NCBI RefSeq assembly: GCF_011397635.1
Contig: NC_064761.1
Coordinates: forward strand, 28,747,643-28,811,642
Direction: 5' to 3'
DNA: 64,000 nucleotides
Source of the DNA: Epinephelus fuscoguttatus
Lineage: Eukaryota > Chordata > Actinopteri > Perciformes > Serranidae
Shown: piece by piece, positions 10,905 through 23,400 of the stretch
Layout: each line of letters starts with the position of its first letter
Position numbering within the stretch: the first letter of the stretch is position 1
Notes under the pieces: generated by a model
Database searches by the model: none
Told to the model about the DNA's origin: nothing
Seen by the model: the letters and a program-made list of their open reading frames with translations, nothing else
Translations under genes and position numbers: made by a program

Positions 10905-11370
10905 CAGGGGTGTCAAATATGCTGCCCAGGGGCCAGAACTGTCCTGCCAAAGGGTCCAATTACAGGTGCAAGTTAAACATTGAGTAGCTTTCCTAATGTA
11001 AAATGCTGCTTTAGAGGCTTTTACGGTTCTTTTCTTTGACTTTAGTTTGGTGTGGTGATGTCAGGAGTGGAAATGCACAGAAAAATGCACATGTAATGAC
11101 AGTGAGCAGTCGACTGACTGAATGTGGAAAAACTGAGAAACACTGTTGAAATTGCATTTATTGTTCTGAAGACATCACAGGCTGTGTGTTATCTGTTTTA
11201 TAAATGGATTGGAATGTTTAAAATGTGCTTCTTTAAACAAAACAAAAGGGAAAATTTTGGAGGTGTTTGTTATTCATAGGATATTATGCAGTGGTTTTAC
11301 TAGTCCGGCCCACCTGCGATCAAAGTGGACCGTGTGTGGCCCATGACCTGAAATGAGTTTGACACCCCTG
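10905..11370. mobile_element. hAT (Charlie-type) MITE with 8-bp target duplication
   Basis: It begins CAGGGGTGTCAAA and ends TTTGACACCCCTG, a perfect 13-bp terminal inverted repeat of the hAT/Charlie kind. Flanks CTCTACAG (10897-10904) and TTCTGCAG (11371-11378) match at 6 of 8 bases, fitting the usual hAT target site. The interior includes GGCCC-rich ends (TAGTCCGGCCCACCTG) and has no transposase. It sits between fh and hdgfl2. Confidence 0.85.
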
Positions 11371-11378
11371 TTCTGCAG

Positions 11379-12110
11379 TGATGAAGCCTCAGTAGCATAT
11401 GATGCATTACAAGCTGGTATACTGTGTGCTATGCAGCAAGGTGCTGCTGGATTGAGTATGCAAAGTGAGTCTTTAGAGTTGCTATATTCAAATGCTGATG
11501 TATGTGGCGTCAAAAGGAAGGAGCTATGTGAGCTGTGCACACACTGCTCTACTTATTCTCAACAGCTACTGGGGTCCTGCATCCTGTGACATGATTAGAG
11601 AAAATAAGACACTGTTTTTGCCCTGGATCTTTCTCTGTATGTTGTTTATATAATAATAATAAGTTTATCTAATATGTGTGAATTTAGGGGCATTTTGGTA
11701 GCTATTGATTTTTTTTTTTAATCTCCTAGGGTGTAGTCTGTAATTCCACGGTAATGTTTTATAGCCTAGGATTGCATTTCGTTTTTTTAAGAAAGATATA
11801 TTTTGCATTGGCATTTAATTGCAAAAAAGTTTTTTGTTGTTTTTTCATTACAATGTTTTCTGTATCGAGGAGAGAGTCTTTTATTTTGAAGGCCAAGAAC
11901 GCTATTGCACCGGAAGTCATCTGTGTGTCGTTGCTATCTTCCCTCCGCCGTCTCTTCTCGCGGTAACGTTAGTGTACTGTTAGCTTGCTAGCTAACCCCA
12001 TCGTTTCCAGGTTTCGCGTCGACCCGAAAAAAAAAGCAAACGTTGAGAGACACAGAAAGGCTACGCAGCCGAATAGTTTTGGAGCCCAGGCTGCACCGAG
12101 GAGCGGGACA
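11379..12110 (+). promoter_or_regulatory. hdgfl2: hdgfl2 upstream and 5' leader region
   Basis: No coding exon precedes the PWWP exon. An ETS-type CCGGAAGT lies at 11910-11917, and the sequence becomes GC-rich with TCTTCCCTCCGCCGTC before the start. The leader next to the ATG (12040-12110) has GAGCGGGACAATGCC, an acceptable initiation context. The transcription start is not determined. Confidence 0.4.
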
Positions 12111-15100
12111 ATGCCGCACAACTTCCAGCCCGGAGACCTGGTCTTCGCTAAAATGAAGGGGTACCCCCACTGGCCAGCCAGGGTAAGCAAGTAACGTTAG
12201 CAGCAGCCGGAGGGGCGGAGGGGATGAGCTGCTCTGCATGGGACGCTGGAGAATGTTCTCTGTGTATCCCCGGCACTATCTAACATGGATACCTATCATA
12301 CACATACATAACTTAATATTATGTTGCGCTGACAGGCTGTGCTTCAGGCCTAACTGTTAGTGCGCGAGGGACTTAATGTACATGAGATGCTGTTGGCCCA
12401 ACGTTAATCTGCGTGGAAACGTACAGCAGCGAAGCTAACGTTATTTTGGAAATGACGTTACAGATAACTGATGTTTCCTCTAGAACTGAAGCTCCCCTCT
12501 TAATATAAACACCACATATTTACACATTTAAATCAAAAGTTTGCACTGTTTGTTTTCCAGAGATAACTAACATCAATATATGTTTTACATGTTTGAATCC
12601 CAGATTTTTTCTACAACATGCCACTTGGTTTTTACTTGAAAGTCTTGCTTTTTTACAGATTGAAGATGTGGCTGATGGGGCAGTGAAACCACCTCCTAAT
12701 AAAATCCCCATTTTCTTCTTTGGAACACATGAAACGTGAGTACAGCGCTGTAATGATCAGATATTATTCAAAGAAGTTTCTGGTATGCAAAGATCTGACT
12801 GCAGATGCATTTTTTTATTCATTTGAAAACAGGAGATTTAATCATATCACTGGCTGAAATGTCTTGTCTCGCATAAAGTTGCTCATTTGTCATTCATAGC
12901 TGTGAAAATTTAAAATTTAGGCCCTGACACATCTGCAGGTTTGCATGATATCCTCTCTGAGGGCAATGATGTGAGACAGAAACACAAGTCACTTCTTTAA
13001 TCCCACACACAGTTTCCTGTCAGTCTCTGCTCTTAGACTTTATTCTTCTCTGAGGGTTCACTGTCAGCCATTGATTTGTGTCAGTCTGACTGTGCAGTAT
13101 GTTTCTGAGAGATGTGTTGATAAGTCTGATCTGGCAGCACCTGCAGTATATTAATCCATCACTAGGTGGCACAGTCTGCTGTTCTCAAGTCAGAGTTAAA
13201 CATACTTAATGTCAACCTGTTGTCTAATGATATCATTAAGTAGTTAAATTGTTCACATTTTTGTTTATCTCTCTGTTCCTCAGAGCATTCCTCGCACCAA
13301 AAGACCTTTTTGCCTATGAAAAGTACAGCGAACGCTACGGGAAGCCCAACAAAAGGAAGGGATTCAATGAAGGTTTATGGGAGATCCAGAACAATCCACA
13401 TGCCTCCTACAGCGCCCCACCTGTAGTAAGTTGCCATGACATCAGAAATCCTAAATCCTGAAGCATCCATAATTCAGCATTACCTCATACTCATAAAGTT
13501 ACTGTAAGTTTAGACATTGAAGTTGCTTTCCTGTAAGGTGTTGAAACTGAAGGGTTTTCCTAGTAATTCATGCTCATTTGTTGCTCATAATAATTTCTGT
13601 ACTTTTCATGTCCAGTGTTTGTAGAACTCACATGCAGGTCTCTGCTAGATGGTTGTTGTCAAATTAACTTTCCTTGTCTGCCCTTATAAAATGTTACAAA
13701 ATTTGAGTTAATCTGCTCATAATGGTTTGTCTGCAGCCAGCCAGCTCATCTGACAGCGAGGGCAACAATGCCGGAGGAGGAGGACGAGGAGGAGGAGGAA
13801 GTGATGATGAGGATGACGATGAGGAAGATGCCCCAGTGCCTCAGAAAGCAGACTCAGGAAGTGAGGTTGACTCCGATTCTGGGAGTGACGACCAAGGAAG
13901 GGGAGGAGGAGTGAAGCGAAAGCCACCACCTGCTAAGGTAAGCGATTGATTTCACACTCAGTGGTGCTTCAGCCAAACTGCCCTTTCAATAATTTGGCCA
14001 ATAAAGTATTAACTTGTGAGATTACATTCTAACTGTGTGTTGAGCTGAACAGAAAAACTTGCTCACATTTATGGACATAAAAGGGTTTCACTTTCACAAC
14101 TAGGTGTCTTCGGCAGCTCCAAAGTTACCATAATAATTAGCAGTGTTTAGATATTTACTGAGAGCTTTCCTGCTTATGTAAGCATAAAAACATGAGGAAG
14201 CAAAAAAGACAACTAATTACTGGCACATTCCTCATTTATTTGAGGAGTTGTCAAAGCAATGACAAAAGCAATAATGAGCCCAGATTACTGGAACTCATCT
14301 GCTTTGAGGTTTAAGTACAAGTTTGACGGGACAGATTGTTTGGCTGCGAGCCAAAAGCTGCAGTGACATATTTGACTAAGTTCAGTTGTTCTATCTGAAT
14401 GCTTGTGTTTTCCATTTTAGCGGCCTCCACCACCAAAGAAGGCTCGCGACTCGTCCAGTGACCGAAATGAAGAGAGCGGATCCCCCTCTGAATCAGAACC
14501 CACACCTTCAGAGTCTGACTCCGGCAAGAACAGTGACCAGGTGATTACACACACAGATACACACAACATGGTGTGATTGTTGGGTGAAATTAAACAGACT
14601 GTAAATGTTGTTCATTTGTTTTCTTCCAACAGGATTTTACTCCAGAGAAGAAAGCTGGTGGACGAGGTGGAAAGAAAGCAGGAGGCAGAGGGAAGAAAAA
14701 GGTAAACCATTAGTCTCTTTACACATTAAAAATATGTTTTAGTCATGGCTGTTTGTTGTTTCTTTATCTCCAACTCTTTCCACTTTTCTCTGTGGGGCCA
14801 CAGAAGGCTTCATCTGGCTCGGACTCGGACTCAGGGTCGGGGTCAGAGAAGAAACCTGCAGACAGCGACTCAGAGGATGAGAAGCCTCGACCCGCTTTGT
14901 CTGGCTCTGAATCCCGCTCAGGCTCAAAGTCTGACTCAGACTCAGATCCTCCTCCTCGGAAGGGCCCACAGGCACGCAAGAAAGGTAACGGTTCTTTCTC
15001 TTTTAAGATCGGATTGGTCAGTTTAGCTTTATCCAAAATTGTAGAATGATGCCTAATGTTAATGTTAATGTTAATTTTTATTTTTTCCCCACTAACAGAG

Positions 15101-18100
15101 AAGCCTGCCCCAAAACCTCGTGCACGAAAGCCCAAACCCGCCCCTGCTAAACGAGCGCCTTCATCCTCCTCCGACAGCGACAGGTCAGGCTGCTCTACAG
15201 ATTTTTTTCCCTGTATGTACACCACTGTTGTAATAGGCAGCATAATGATTGCTCTGTTTTTGTCACAGTGACAGTGAAACCGACCGCATCAGTGAATGGA
15301 AGAAACGAGACGAAGAACGCAGACGAGAGCTGGAGGAGCGCCGGAAAAAGGAGGAGGCAGAGGAGCTCCGCAGGTTACGTGAGAGAGAGAAGGAGGAAGA
15401 GGAGCAAAAGAAAAAAGAGAAAGACAAGGGCAAAAAAGGGAGCGACAGTGACAGCAGCAGCAGCTCAGACGAAGGTGTGGATGATCATCCGCTGAAGAAG
15501 TCCAAGAAACCCCCTCCACCCCCGATCCCTGCGCCCTCTGACTCTGATTCTCCACCTCCAACTGAGGTACAGCCACTCACTTAAAAAAAATCTATGTGTT
15601 ACATTTTGCTTGAGTCAAAGTAAAATGACTGCAGGTGCCACTGACAGGTGACTTCTTATGCTTTCCCCATCGACAGGCAAAGAAGCCATCCAAGAAGCCC
15701 GACAACCAGAAGAAGGCACGAATAAAGAAGGAGAAGGAGAGAAAAGAAAGGAAGGAGAAAGAGCTAAAGGAGAAGAAAGCCAGACGGTCAGAAGAGAAGT
15801 CTAGAGTGAGGTGAGCGCACAATAGGGAACAGACTACGGTATGCAAACCTCATTAGAGGCACCTCGTTAAAATTTAATGTACACAGATCACAGAGTTCCC
15901 TCTCTCCCTCCATCTCAGGTCTAAACCTGAAAAACCCAAACGCAAACCAGAGAGGCCGCCAGAGAAGAAAGTGGAAAAGAAAAAGGGTCAGTGTCTCATA
16001 CAGTTGTACTCAGTTTGTTCACCGCAGCTGCCCGTTGAAAACATATTTGTAGACATAACAAGTAAACATATTTACACAATTCAGTACTGAATATTGACTC
16101 TTACTTGATGTGTCCATGCGCAGAGGCATCGCCAGAAGAAAAGCTACAGAAACTCCACACTGATATAAAATTTGCACTCAAAGTGGACAACCCTGTAAGT
16201 TGCATGTATGATTCTGACTAAATCCCATCTTTCTGTGTTTTCATACCAGCATGAAAACTGAATTTTTGTGTGTTTGTGTGTTCTCAGGACATTGACCGGT
16301 GTCTACAAGCCCTGGATGAACTTGCAGCCGTGCCTGTCACCAGCCAGATCCTACATAAGAACGCTGAAGTTATTGCCACACTAAAAAAGGTGCATTTTCT
16401 TGTTCATTGTTTGACTGTCCTTAATTTTTTCTTTTTGATAACCCACAGTTAAAATAACGGGAAAAAACATACATGGTATTGTGTCCTAATTCAAACAATA
16501 ATGCATTTTTTTTCTTGCTATGTATACTGCATTAGTCAGGATATAACACAGTGCTATTTTCTGAAAATTACACTTGAAATAGTGGGGTCTTTGATGTTAA
16601 CAGTTACTAGCTGTCGGGCCTGCTGTGGCTCAGGAGGTAGTGCGGGTCTACCACTAATTGGAAGATCAGCAGTTCGATCCCAGGCTCCTCTAATCAGCAT
16701 GTTGAAGTGTCCTTGGGCAAGATACTGAGCCCCACATTGCTCCCAGTGGCTGTGCCATCAGTGTGTGAGTGCTTGTGAATGTTTAACTGGGTAACAGGTG
16801 GCAGGAGGTAGGCAGCCTTGGCCACAGGTGTATGAAAGTGTGTGTGAATGGGTGAATGTGACGAGTAGTATAACAGTGCTTTGATTGGTCGGAAGACTAG
16901 ACAGACACTATACAAGTGCATGTCCCTCGACTATTTGCTTGTGTTAATGATTGTTGGATAATACAGTAATCAACTGATAAATGTTGCTTCTCTTTGAGAT
17001 GATAAAATGTAAGTAGAAATATCTACTCGATTCCATATAAAATATGGTTATTTACCTCTCCCGTTCTATTCATATGCTTTATTTATTCACTCATTGTCAT
17101 TTACAAGATGTCAAATATGGTATATCAGCCTGCCTTGTTTTGTTGTCTCATAATCAGGGTTGTCAGGGCCGCACTGTATTTTTCTCATTTAAATTATCTT
17201 CTGTATTTGCAACCTGTTCCATGGGTGTAGATTCGGCGGTATAAAGCCAGCAGTGCAGTCATGGAAAAAGCCAGTGAGGTCTACAACAAGTTAAAACTTC
17301 GCTTCGTGGGAAAGCATGAGGTGCCAGCTAAACCTCAATCACAGGACAAGGAACCAGAAGTTAATGAGAAGGAGACAGAAAACACAGGTAAAAACTTCCA
17401 CCTTGGATCTGGCCTTTTTCTGGGTTTGATATTACCTAAATTGTACTTGTGTTGTTCTTGTTTTAATCTAAATTTGCTTTTTCTAGACTCCACTCCAGTG
17501 AATGGCGAATCAGAACAGAAAAAAGATGATATGGAGGTAGATGAAAATCCAAAATCGCCTGCCCATGAGGAGAATAATGACGATAACGCTTCAAGTCCAA
17601 TCAGGTGATCATACCATGTGAAGCAGTAGCAGTGTACAGTGTCTTTGCTCGACTTGAAGTTGGCATGGACAACTAACAGGATATGAAAGCATATCTTGTC
17701 TCGGGGACAGTGAAAAAGACAGGAAATGTCTGTGGAAAATGCCATATTTAAGTTTAAGCAGAACAATTTTACATCTTCACAGCGCTTGTGTAGAAGTGGG
17801 ACCTGTTTGCTAACCATTATGAAGCTTATGTGAGCATCCTCTGTTTAAAGGGACATATCACTTCGAAACTAAAAATACATATTAACCCACTTACCTGTAG
17901 TGTTGTTTATCTATCTATATTGTTTGATGTGAGTTGCTGAGTGTAGGAGATATCAGCCATAGAAATTTCTGTCTTCTCTCTAGTATTATGGAACCAGATG
18001 TTACTTGGCTTGTGGTGTGCAGAACACCAAAGAAATTTGTTCTCAAAACTCAGCAGCAGTGAGCAGTTTCATGTAGGATCTGTTTCTATTGAACTACACC

Positions 18101-18563
18101 CGCTGACAGTATCATTGCGCAGAAGGAAGCATGCATCTACTCATGGACGAGAGGCTTGTGCTCGTGACAGTGCGAGATGTAGACTTAATGGCATCCACCT
18201 CTGCTGAGCCGTAACGTTAGCTAGCTTGGTGGTGCTAGGTGAGTTAGCAGAAGATGCACACTTCCTTCTACGTGGTGATACTGTTGTCTGGTGTAGTTTG
18301 GAAGAAAGATAATAGTTCAGTATGAAACTGCTCACAACAAGATCTGTGGATTATCTTGAGAAACCAGGTCATGAACTCTGGAAAGAGACATCACTGTTGA
18401 GTTTTTCAAGTGTGTATTTTGGCACTTTGAGCACCACAAACCGAGTGCCATCTAGCTCCATTATATTTGAGAGAAGGCAGACATCTCTACGGCTGATATC
18501 TGCAACACTCTGCAACTCACACCAAAATAATCTAGACTGAAAAATAGCACTACAGATTAAAGG

Positions 18564-18619
<56 letters not shown>

Positions 18620-18806
18620 ATATATGATTTTGGGGTTAACTGTCCCTTCAACGTGTACAATCATGGTTGAAGCAGCTGTGTAACTGATGCTGTACTTTCT
18701 GTTTAGACGGAGCCCAGACAGCCCTGCTGAACAGCAGCTTCACACATACGAAGATGCAGACAACTCCCTCTCTGCAGAGACTGAACCACCTGCTGTGGAA
18801 AGCTGA
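12111..18806 (+). CDS. hdgfl2: HDGF-like 2 (HRP2), PWWP/IBD chromatin reader
   Basis: A nuclear reader of methylated H3K36 nucleosomes and paralogue of LEDGF. Exons: 12111-12182, 12659-12735, 13284-13425, 13737-13937, 14421-14540, 14633-14701, 14804-14984, 15099-15183, 15269-15566, 15677-15810, 15919-15986, 16124-16194, 16288-16389, 17231-17387, 17487-17604, 18707-18806 (1995 nt, 664 aa; human 671). The PWWP domain is at about residues 7-64 with PHWP at 19-22 and aromatic-cage positions M15, W21 and F44. A long acidic/serine and Lys/Arg-rich disordered middle follows (Ser-Asp repeats about 100-300, charged coiled coil [20 protein letters not shown]). The integrase-binding domain is at about 478-560 ([20 protein letters not shown], then [20 protein letters not shown]). 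The tail is acidic. LEDGF itself (psip1) is a less likely assignment, because the domain spacing and length match HRP2. Confidence 0.93.
16613..16928 (+). repeat. tRNA-like SINE repeat in hdgfl2 intron 13
   Basis: Contains GCTGTGGCTCAGGAGGTAGT (box A-like), GCAGTTCGATCCCAGGCTCC (box B-like), then GTGTCCTTGGGCAAGATACT and the GTGTGAATGGGTGAATGTGA tail. This is a repeat I recognise as very common in bony fish. It is diverged, with no clear target duplication. Confidence 0.65.
17847..18650. mobile_element. Foldback MITE with very long inverted arms
   Basis: It begins AAAGGGACATATCAC and ends as the inverse of AAGGGACAGTTAACCCC. The left arm (about 17850-18110) and right arm (about 18310-18650) are diverged inverted copies: GATGTGAGTTGCTGAGTG, GAGATATCAGCC and GGCTTGTGGTG on the left reappear reverse-complemented on the right. 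A TA/TG microsatellite (18566-18625) has grown inside the right end. This is a well-known kind of teleost repeat. It occupies hdgfl2 intron 15 close to the last exon. Confidence 0.75.
18566..18625. repeat. (TA)n(TG)n microsatellite
   Basis: Dinucleotide array at the right end of the foldback MITE in hdgfl2 intron 15. Confidence 0.9.
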
Positions 18807-19870
18807 GAGAGCCTTAACCACCACTGCAGTGGACCAAGTGCTGAAGACGGTGGCCTCTTTGTTTGACGTCATACAGTGCTCCCAACTCGACAACATCGCA
18901 ACATACATCCAGCGTTTCCTACAGTATCTGTTACATCAACATTTTGGACATTTTGTACTATAATGATATCAAACCAGAAGGCCCTGTTTGCTCAAACCAT
19001 TTGGTCCGTTAATTATCACAGCAAAAAGGAAAGCTTATTAGTGTGGTAGTTTGTGGCGCTGCGCGAACTCCTTTTATTTCTGAAATGTACTTTTTCTTTT
19101 ATACAACACTTGGCCCGTCCTGGATTTTCACCTGTACTCCTGCTACCGGCTTCTTTGTTCTTTCTACCACATGAACTCTTACTTTCATACCATATGTATA
19201 TTGAATGATTACATTTTTAGCACTTCTAACCGGAACTTAGGCGGAGGGTAGTTTGAGATGAAATTTCAATGATTCTCTTGGGAAAATGGAGCCATGCCCT
19301 TAATTTTTTCGCTTGGAATATTTTGTGCAACCCGTACATCTGTCGGCTTTTTAAAAAGCCTAAAAAAAAACCCATCACAAAGGCCTCTTGTCTGTGTGTA
19401 TGACGTTGTGGGAGTGGTAAAGTACTATTTGTGAGTCCTTTATGTTAAGTATTTTTTTTTTGTTTTTTATTATCTGGTCCTGATCCACTTAATCCAGTCT
19501 GAAATGTAAAGCCATTAATTGAGTCACTTAAAACTGTTTTACAACTGAGGTCCACCTACTTTTTTATAGCCTTGTTTGCAAATATTTGCATTTACAGTTT
19601 TTGTCTAAAATAATAACTGCTGTGGAGTTAAACACCTTGCACTCTCGTCTCCTCCCCCTGTAGTGTCTGCTTTCAGTACCTTGCGTAATAAATGGAATAA
19701 ATGTACAGATTGAAAACTGCCCTTAAAAGCTATTGAGATCTCATGTAGCTGCCGCCTATTTTGACATTTTCCTGTCACACGCATACAACAGGTGTTTTTA
19801 GTGCTATGTAAATTGGTAAAGCATTTCTATCACTTAGTTGAGACTTGAATAAAAATCTCAGCATGGCTTT
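18807..19870 (+). other. hdgfl2: hdgfl2 3' UTR
   Basis: Follows the stop codon. AATAAA occurs at 19687-19692 and 19848-19853. The second, followed by a T-rich stretch, is the likelier main end, giving a 3' UTR of about 1.05 kb. No coding potential was seen. Confidence 0.55.
19848..19853 (+). other. hdgfl2: hdgfl2 polyadenylation signal
   Basis: Canonical AATAAA with a downstream TTTGTTTCTATGTTATTTCTTGG T/GT-rich region. The alternative proximal signal is at 19687. Confidence 0.5.
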
Positions 19871-20423
19871 GTTTCTATGTTATTTCTTGGTGTGTAAAAG
19901 TTGCTTTTAATTCATTTGATGTGTTTGATATCAACTTAAGTGTATGAAACAGCCCATTGCTCTTACATGGTCCACTTACTGTAGGCATGTTAAGGGGCTC
20001 AGTAACATAAGTTAATATTATGTGGAATTATTGCAGAAATATTCATACTAATAGTGTCTTTTTTAATTTAATAGGTTATTTGTAAGTGTATTGTCATAAA
20101 ACTGCTTTTCTAAATGGGTGGACTGGACCTTTAAATCCGCCGATTCCCACATGAGAGTCTCGCATAATACTCAAGTCAGCTGACTCTAGACGCCATTTTG
20201 TCAGCCATTTCCTACACTGATCCATTGCCAGCGTCTCTGCACAGCACAGGACGCCCCGTCTGGCCTCAGCTTCATCTGCCCGGGCTTGGTAAACAGCAGC
20301 GGACCCTGCACGCACGGTACCCGGGTGGATGAGAGACTGTCTAGAGGGTCGGTCGGCACCCACTAGACCCCTGGAAGCTGCTTGGCACCCGCAGGATAAA
20401 AGCGGTACAAGTCACAGGCAGAC
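19871..20423 (+). promoter_or_regulatory. ap3d1: ap3d1 promoter and 5' leader
   Basis: The sequence shifts from AT-rich to GC-rich at about 20130. It includes the 10-bp palindrome GTCAGCTGAC near 20175 and a GC-rich leader (20260-20420) ending CAGGCAGACATGG, which gives a good initiation context at 20424. No TATA box is evident. The transcription start is not determined. Confidence 0.4.
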
Positions 20424-23400
20424 ATGGCTTTGAAGATTGTCAAAGGGAGCATCGATCGGATGTTCGATAAAAATCTTCAGGATTTAGTACGTGGCATTAG
20501 GAATCACAAGGAAGATGAGGTAAAACCCCTCCCGACGAGCAAACGCTGTCACCTGAAATATTTTCACCCTCTCATTCATTAATGTTTTCAACTCACTGCC
20601 ATAACCGTTATCGTTGACCAGCTAGAGCTAGCTAACGTTAATTGCTAACGCTAGGTAAATTAACGTTAGCGTCCGCTCAGTCATTTCAACCGCTAGCTAA
20701 CAGTCACTTAACACAGCCGGGTTTAAACGGCTGTTGCTAATTTAACATACGCTAAATAACAGGTTAGTGAATGGTTGTTGGTGTTAACTTTTTTTTTAGC
20801 AGCGTTACATGTTAGGTTTTAAGCAGTAAGGCTACACGAAGAGTTGTTAGTGACAGCTAGCTAACCTAGCTAACTGTCAGTCAGAGGAAGCAGCTCCGTA
20901 GATTATCACAGTTCACCTGGAGATTACTTTTCGGCATACCAAACCATTGAGTGCTGCGAATGTGACCAGTCTAACGATTTGGCAACTGCTGCTGACTTTA
21001 TTAGTCATTGGTCTTTCGTGACTGAGTCATTTGGGGAGAAGTATTAAGAGGTCTTTAGTGTGTTAATTAAGTTTAGGACACCAGAGTCACTCGACTGTTG
21101 AATGGATTATGTGATGCTCTGATTATATGGAGTGTAGAAGAGGCCTAACTTCTTTGTCTTGTTTACTTTGAGCTTAAAAATGCACATATGAACCTTTTGG
21201 ATCTTGATAGAGAATTAAATCTCATATAAACTCGTAGATTGTGTGGAATAACAATGCCAGCAGCTCCTTTTGAGCACCCCAACAGTGATTGAAGGTGATG
21301 TCATCCCTGTCACATCTCCGTGGGGGATGACAGGCTCATCACAACCTGAGTGGGAGCAGGGTGGGATGGATGGGCCAATAGGGGGCACTGTTTGGGGCAG
21401 CCACGTTTCCATCTCTCACACCAGCCTGCTCCTCATACAAGCTCTGTGTGTTGCTGTGTATAACCTTGCTGTGAAAGTGCTATGTCAGGTAGTAGGAGGG
21501 GGTGGATGTAAGGCAGGATCCCTGCACAGAGCTGCGGTGCTGTGCACACCTGTCTCAAGCTGTAGGACAGGTGTGAAATGTAGAGGCAGCGTGTCTAACC
21601 TGAGGGCAGCTTTAGGATTTCATTGCTTTCTCAACGTGGCAGATTTGTCTTGCTTCCCATCTCAGTTAAAAATCCAATTTTCAACCATCAGACTGGCTTT
21701 ACACACATTTCGCTCGCATATTATGTCACCTGTATTTATATCTCAATATTTTAAAAAAATCAAGCACTTAGATAAGCTCTATTGTGCCAGGCTATCAACG
21801 CCTGATCTCTTGATTCAGTGTATGGGCTGCCGAGATGTTCACCAGTTGTAACCCAACCTGGGCAGCCTAGATAAGGTGGTGGTTGCCCAGTCAACAGTGG
21901 ACAGTTTGCTGAAATATTAATACACTGAGTATGTGTGTGCACGCCTGAGTGTGTGTTGACTTTTTCCTGGCCAGCCCACAGTTTGTTTTTCACGTGTGTG
22001 CTGAGTCTTTGCACGGTTCATTCATTCGCTCTCCCTCCCACGCCTTTGGAACAGTGAGCATATTGTATAAAAAGTATTGTGAGGATGTCCTAAGTGAGAT
22101 TCTGTGAGATTACCACTAAGAATTTTAGGCCTGTGTGTAATTTGCGTCAGCTCTAGTTAGCTCCAGCTGTCATTTTTTCGCTTGGAAACCACAGGCCTCT
22201 CAGTTTACCTCCAGCTCAGTCTGCATTGTTGGCTGAAAGATAGTCTTTGTTGGCCCTTTGTCAACTATTTCAGTTATTTCTATGGGTTCTGAATTGGTCA
22301 TTTAAGACGAGTGTGATGCAGAAGCACTGTGTGTGTCTGGTGATCTCGTTTTGAGTCCCTCCCTGCCTGCCCTCCAGCCCTGCTAGCCACAGTTTCTCCA
22401 GAAGCCACAGCAGAGCTCAGTCTTCCCCCCCTCCGCCTGTCACTGTGCTGTCTCATGACTGCACACACATGACCAGCACGCACTTGCACTCTCCAGCGCT
22501 ATATGTGTGTGTGTGTTTATTTTGTAAGGTTGCTTCTCTCAACAATGGTTGACTGATTGCTCTATCTAGAGGTCTAACTGAGCTTGACCCCACTGCTGAA
22601 TGAAATGTACCTTCTGCTCTCTAGTTTAGGAAATCTAGTGTATTACAGCAGGAGTCAGAAGAACAGCTATTTTTCATTCATTCATTCAGGCGTGAGGCTT
22701 CGGCAAACACTCATTTGTTAAAATGCTTTAGAGGATGGGAGAGCTGTTGAGTCACCTGTTACCTTTACACTTGCATAAAATAACCTGTGTTTAGCAGCCG
22801 TGTAATTGGAGTTATACAATTAAATCTTTTGCTCATGGCTAAAATGTTTTGCTGTGTAAGCATGGGCAGTATGTTCCCAGACCTGAGCTCCTGTGTAGTG
22901 TGTTTGAGCATGTTTCTAGCTATCAGGCCATAAGCGATGAAAATGTCACAGTGCCTTTTAATGTGTCGGGCTGGTAGAGAAGGAAATGATGTTGGTCTAC
23001 AAGCCAAACCACATGCCATGTTTCAGCCAAGACCTTGAAACTCAAAATTATGGTTGTGGAGCTGTGGGGCATACTCTGACACAATCCATGAATTTTTATA
23101 ACTCAAGACTTGGCATAACTTTGAACCTAATGTGATTTCCTCATGACATGAGTTTGACTTTACAACATAAAGCCCAGAGTCAAAGAATTTTGGCTGATGC
23201 CAGAAGCATATTATTAAACTTTATAAAGTCAAGGATAAAGTTCAGGACTTGCCTGACTTGATTTGACTTAGGACTCGCAAAACAATTATCCAGCTCCACC
23301 TCTGCTGGCTGGTGTCTCGGATAGCAGCAACACACAGACCAGGGTTTTTTCAGCTTGTTCCTGGTGCTTGGTAGCAGCCTCCCAATCCGGATATCACTCC

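Noticed and set aside
16618-16690. Apparent tRNA gene (box A and box B motifs)
   Set aside because: The two boxes belong to a tRNA-like SINE head. Flanking sequence matches the known fish repeat and no clean cloverleaf with an acceptor stem was seen.
21270-21851. Open frame of 193 codons in ap3d1 intron 1
   Set aside because: No recognisable domain, composition like intron sequence, and no good splice context; probably chance.
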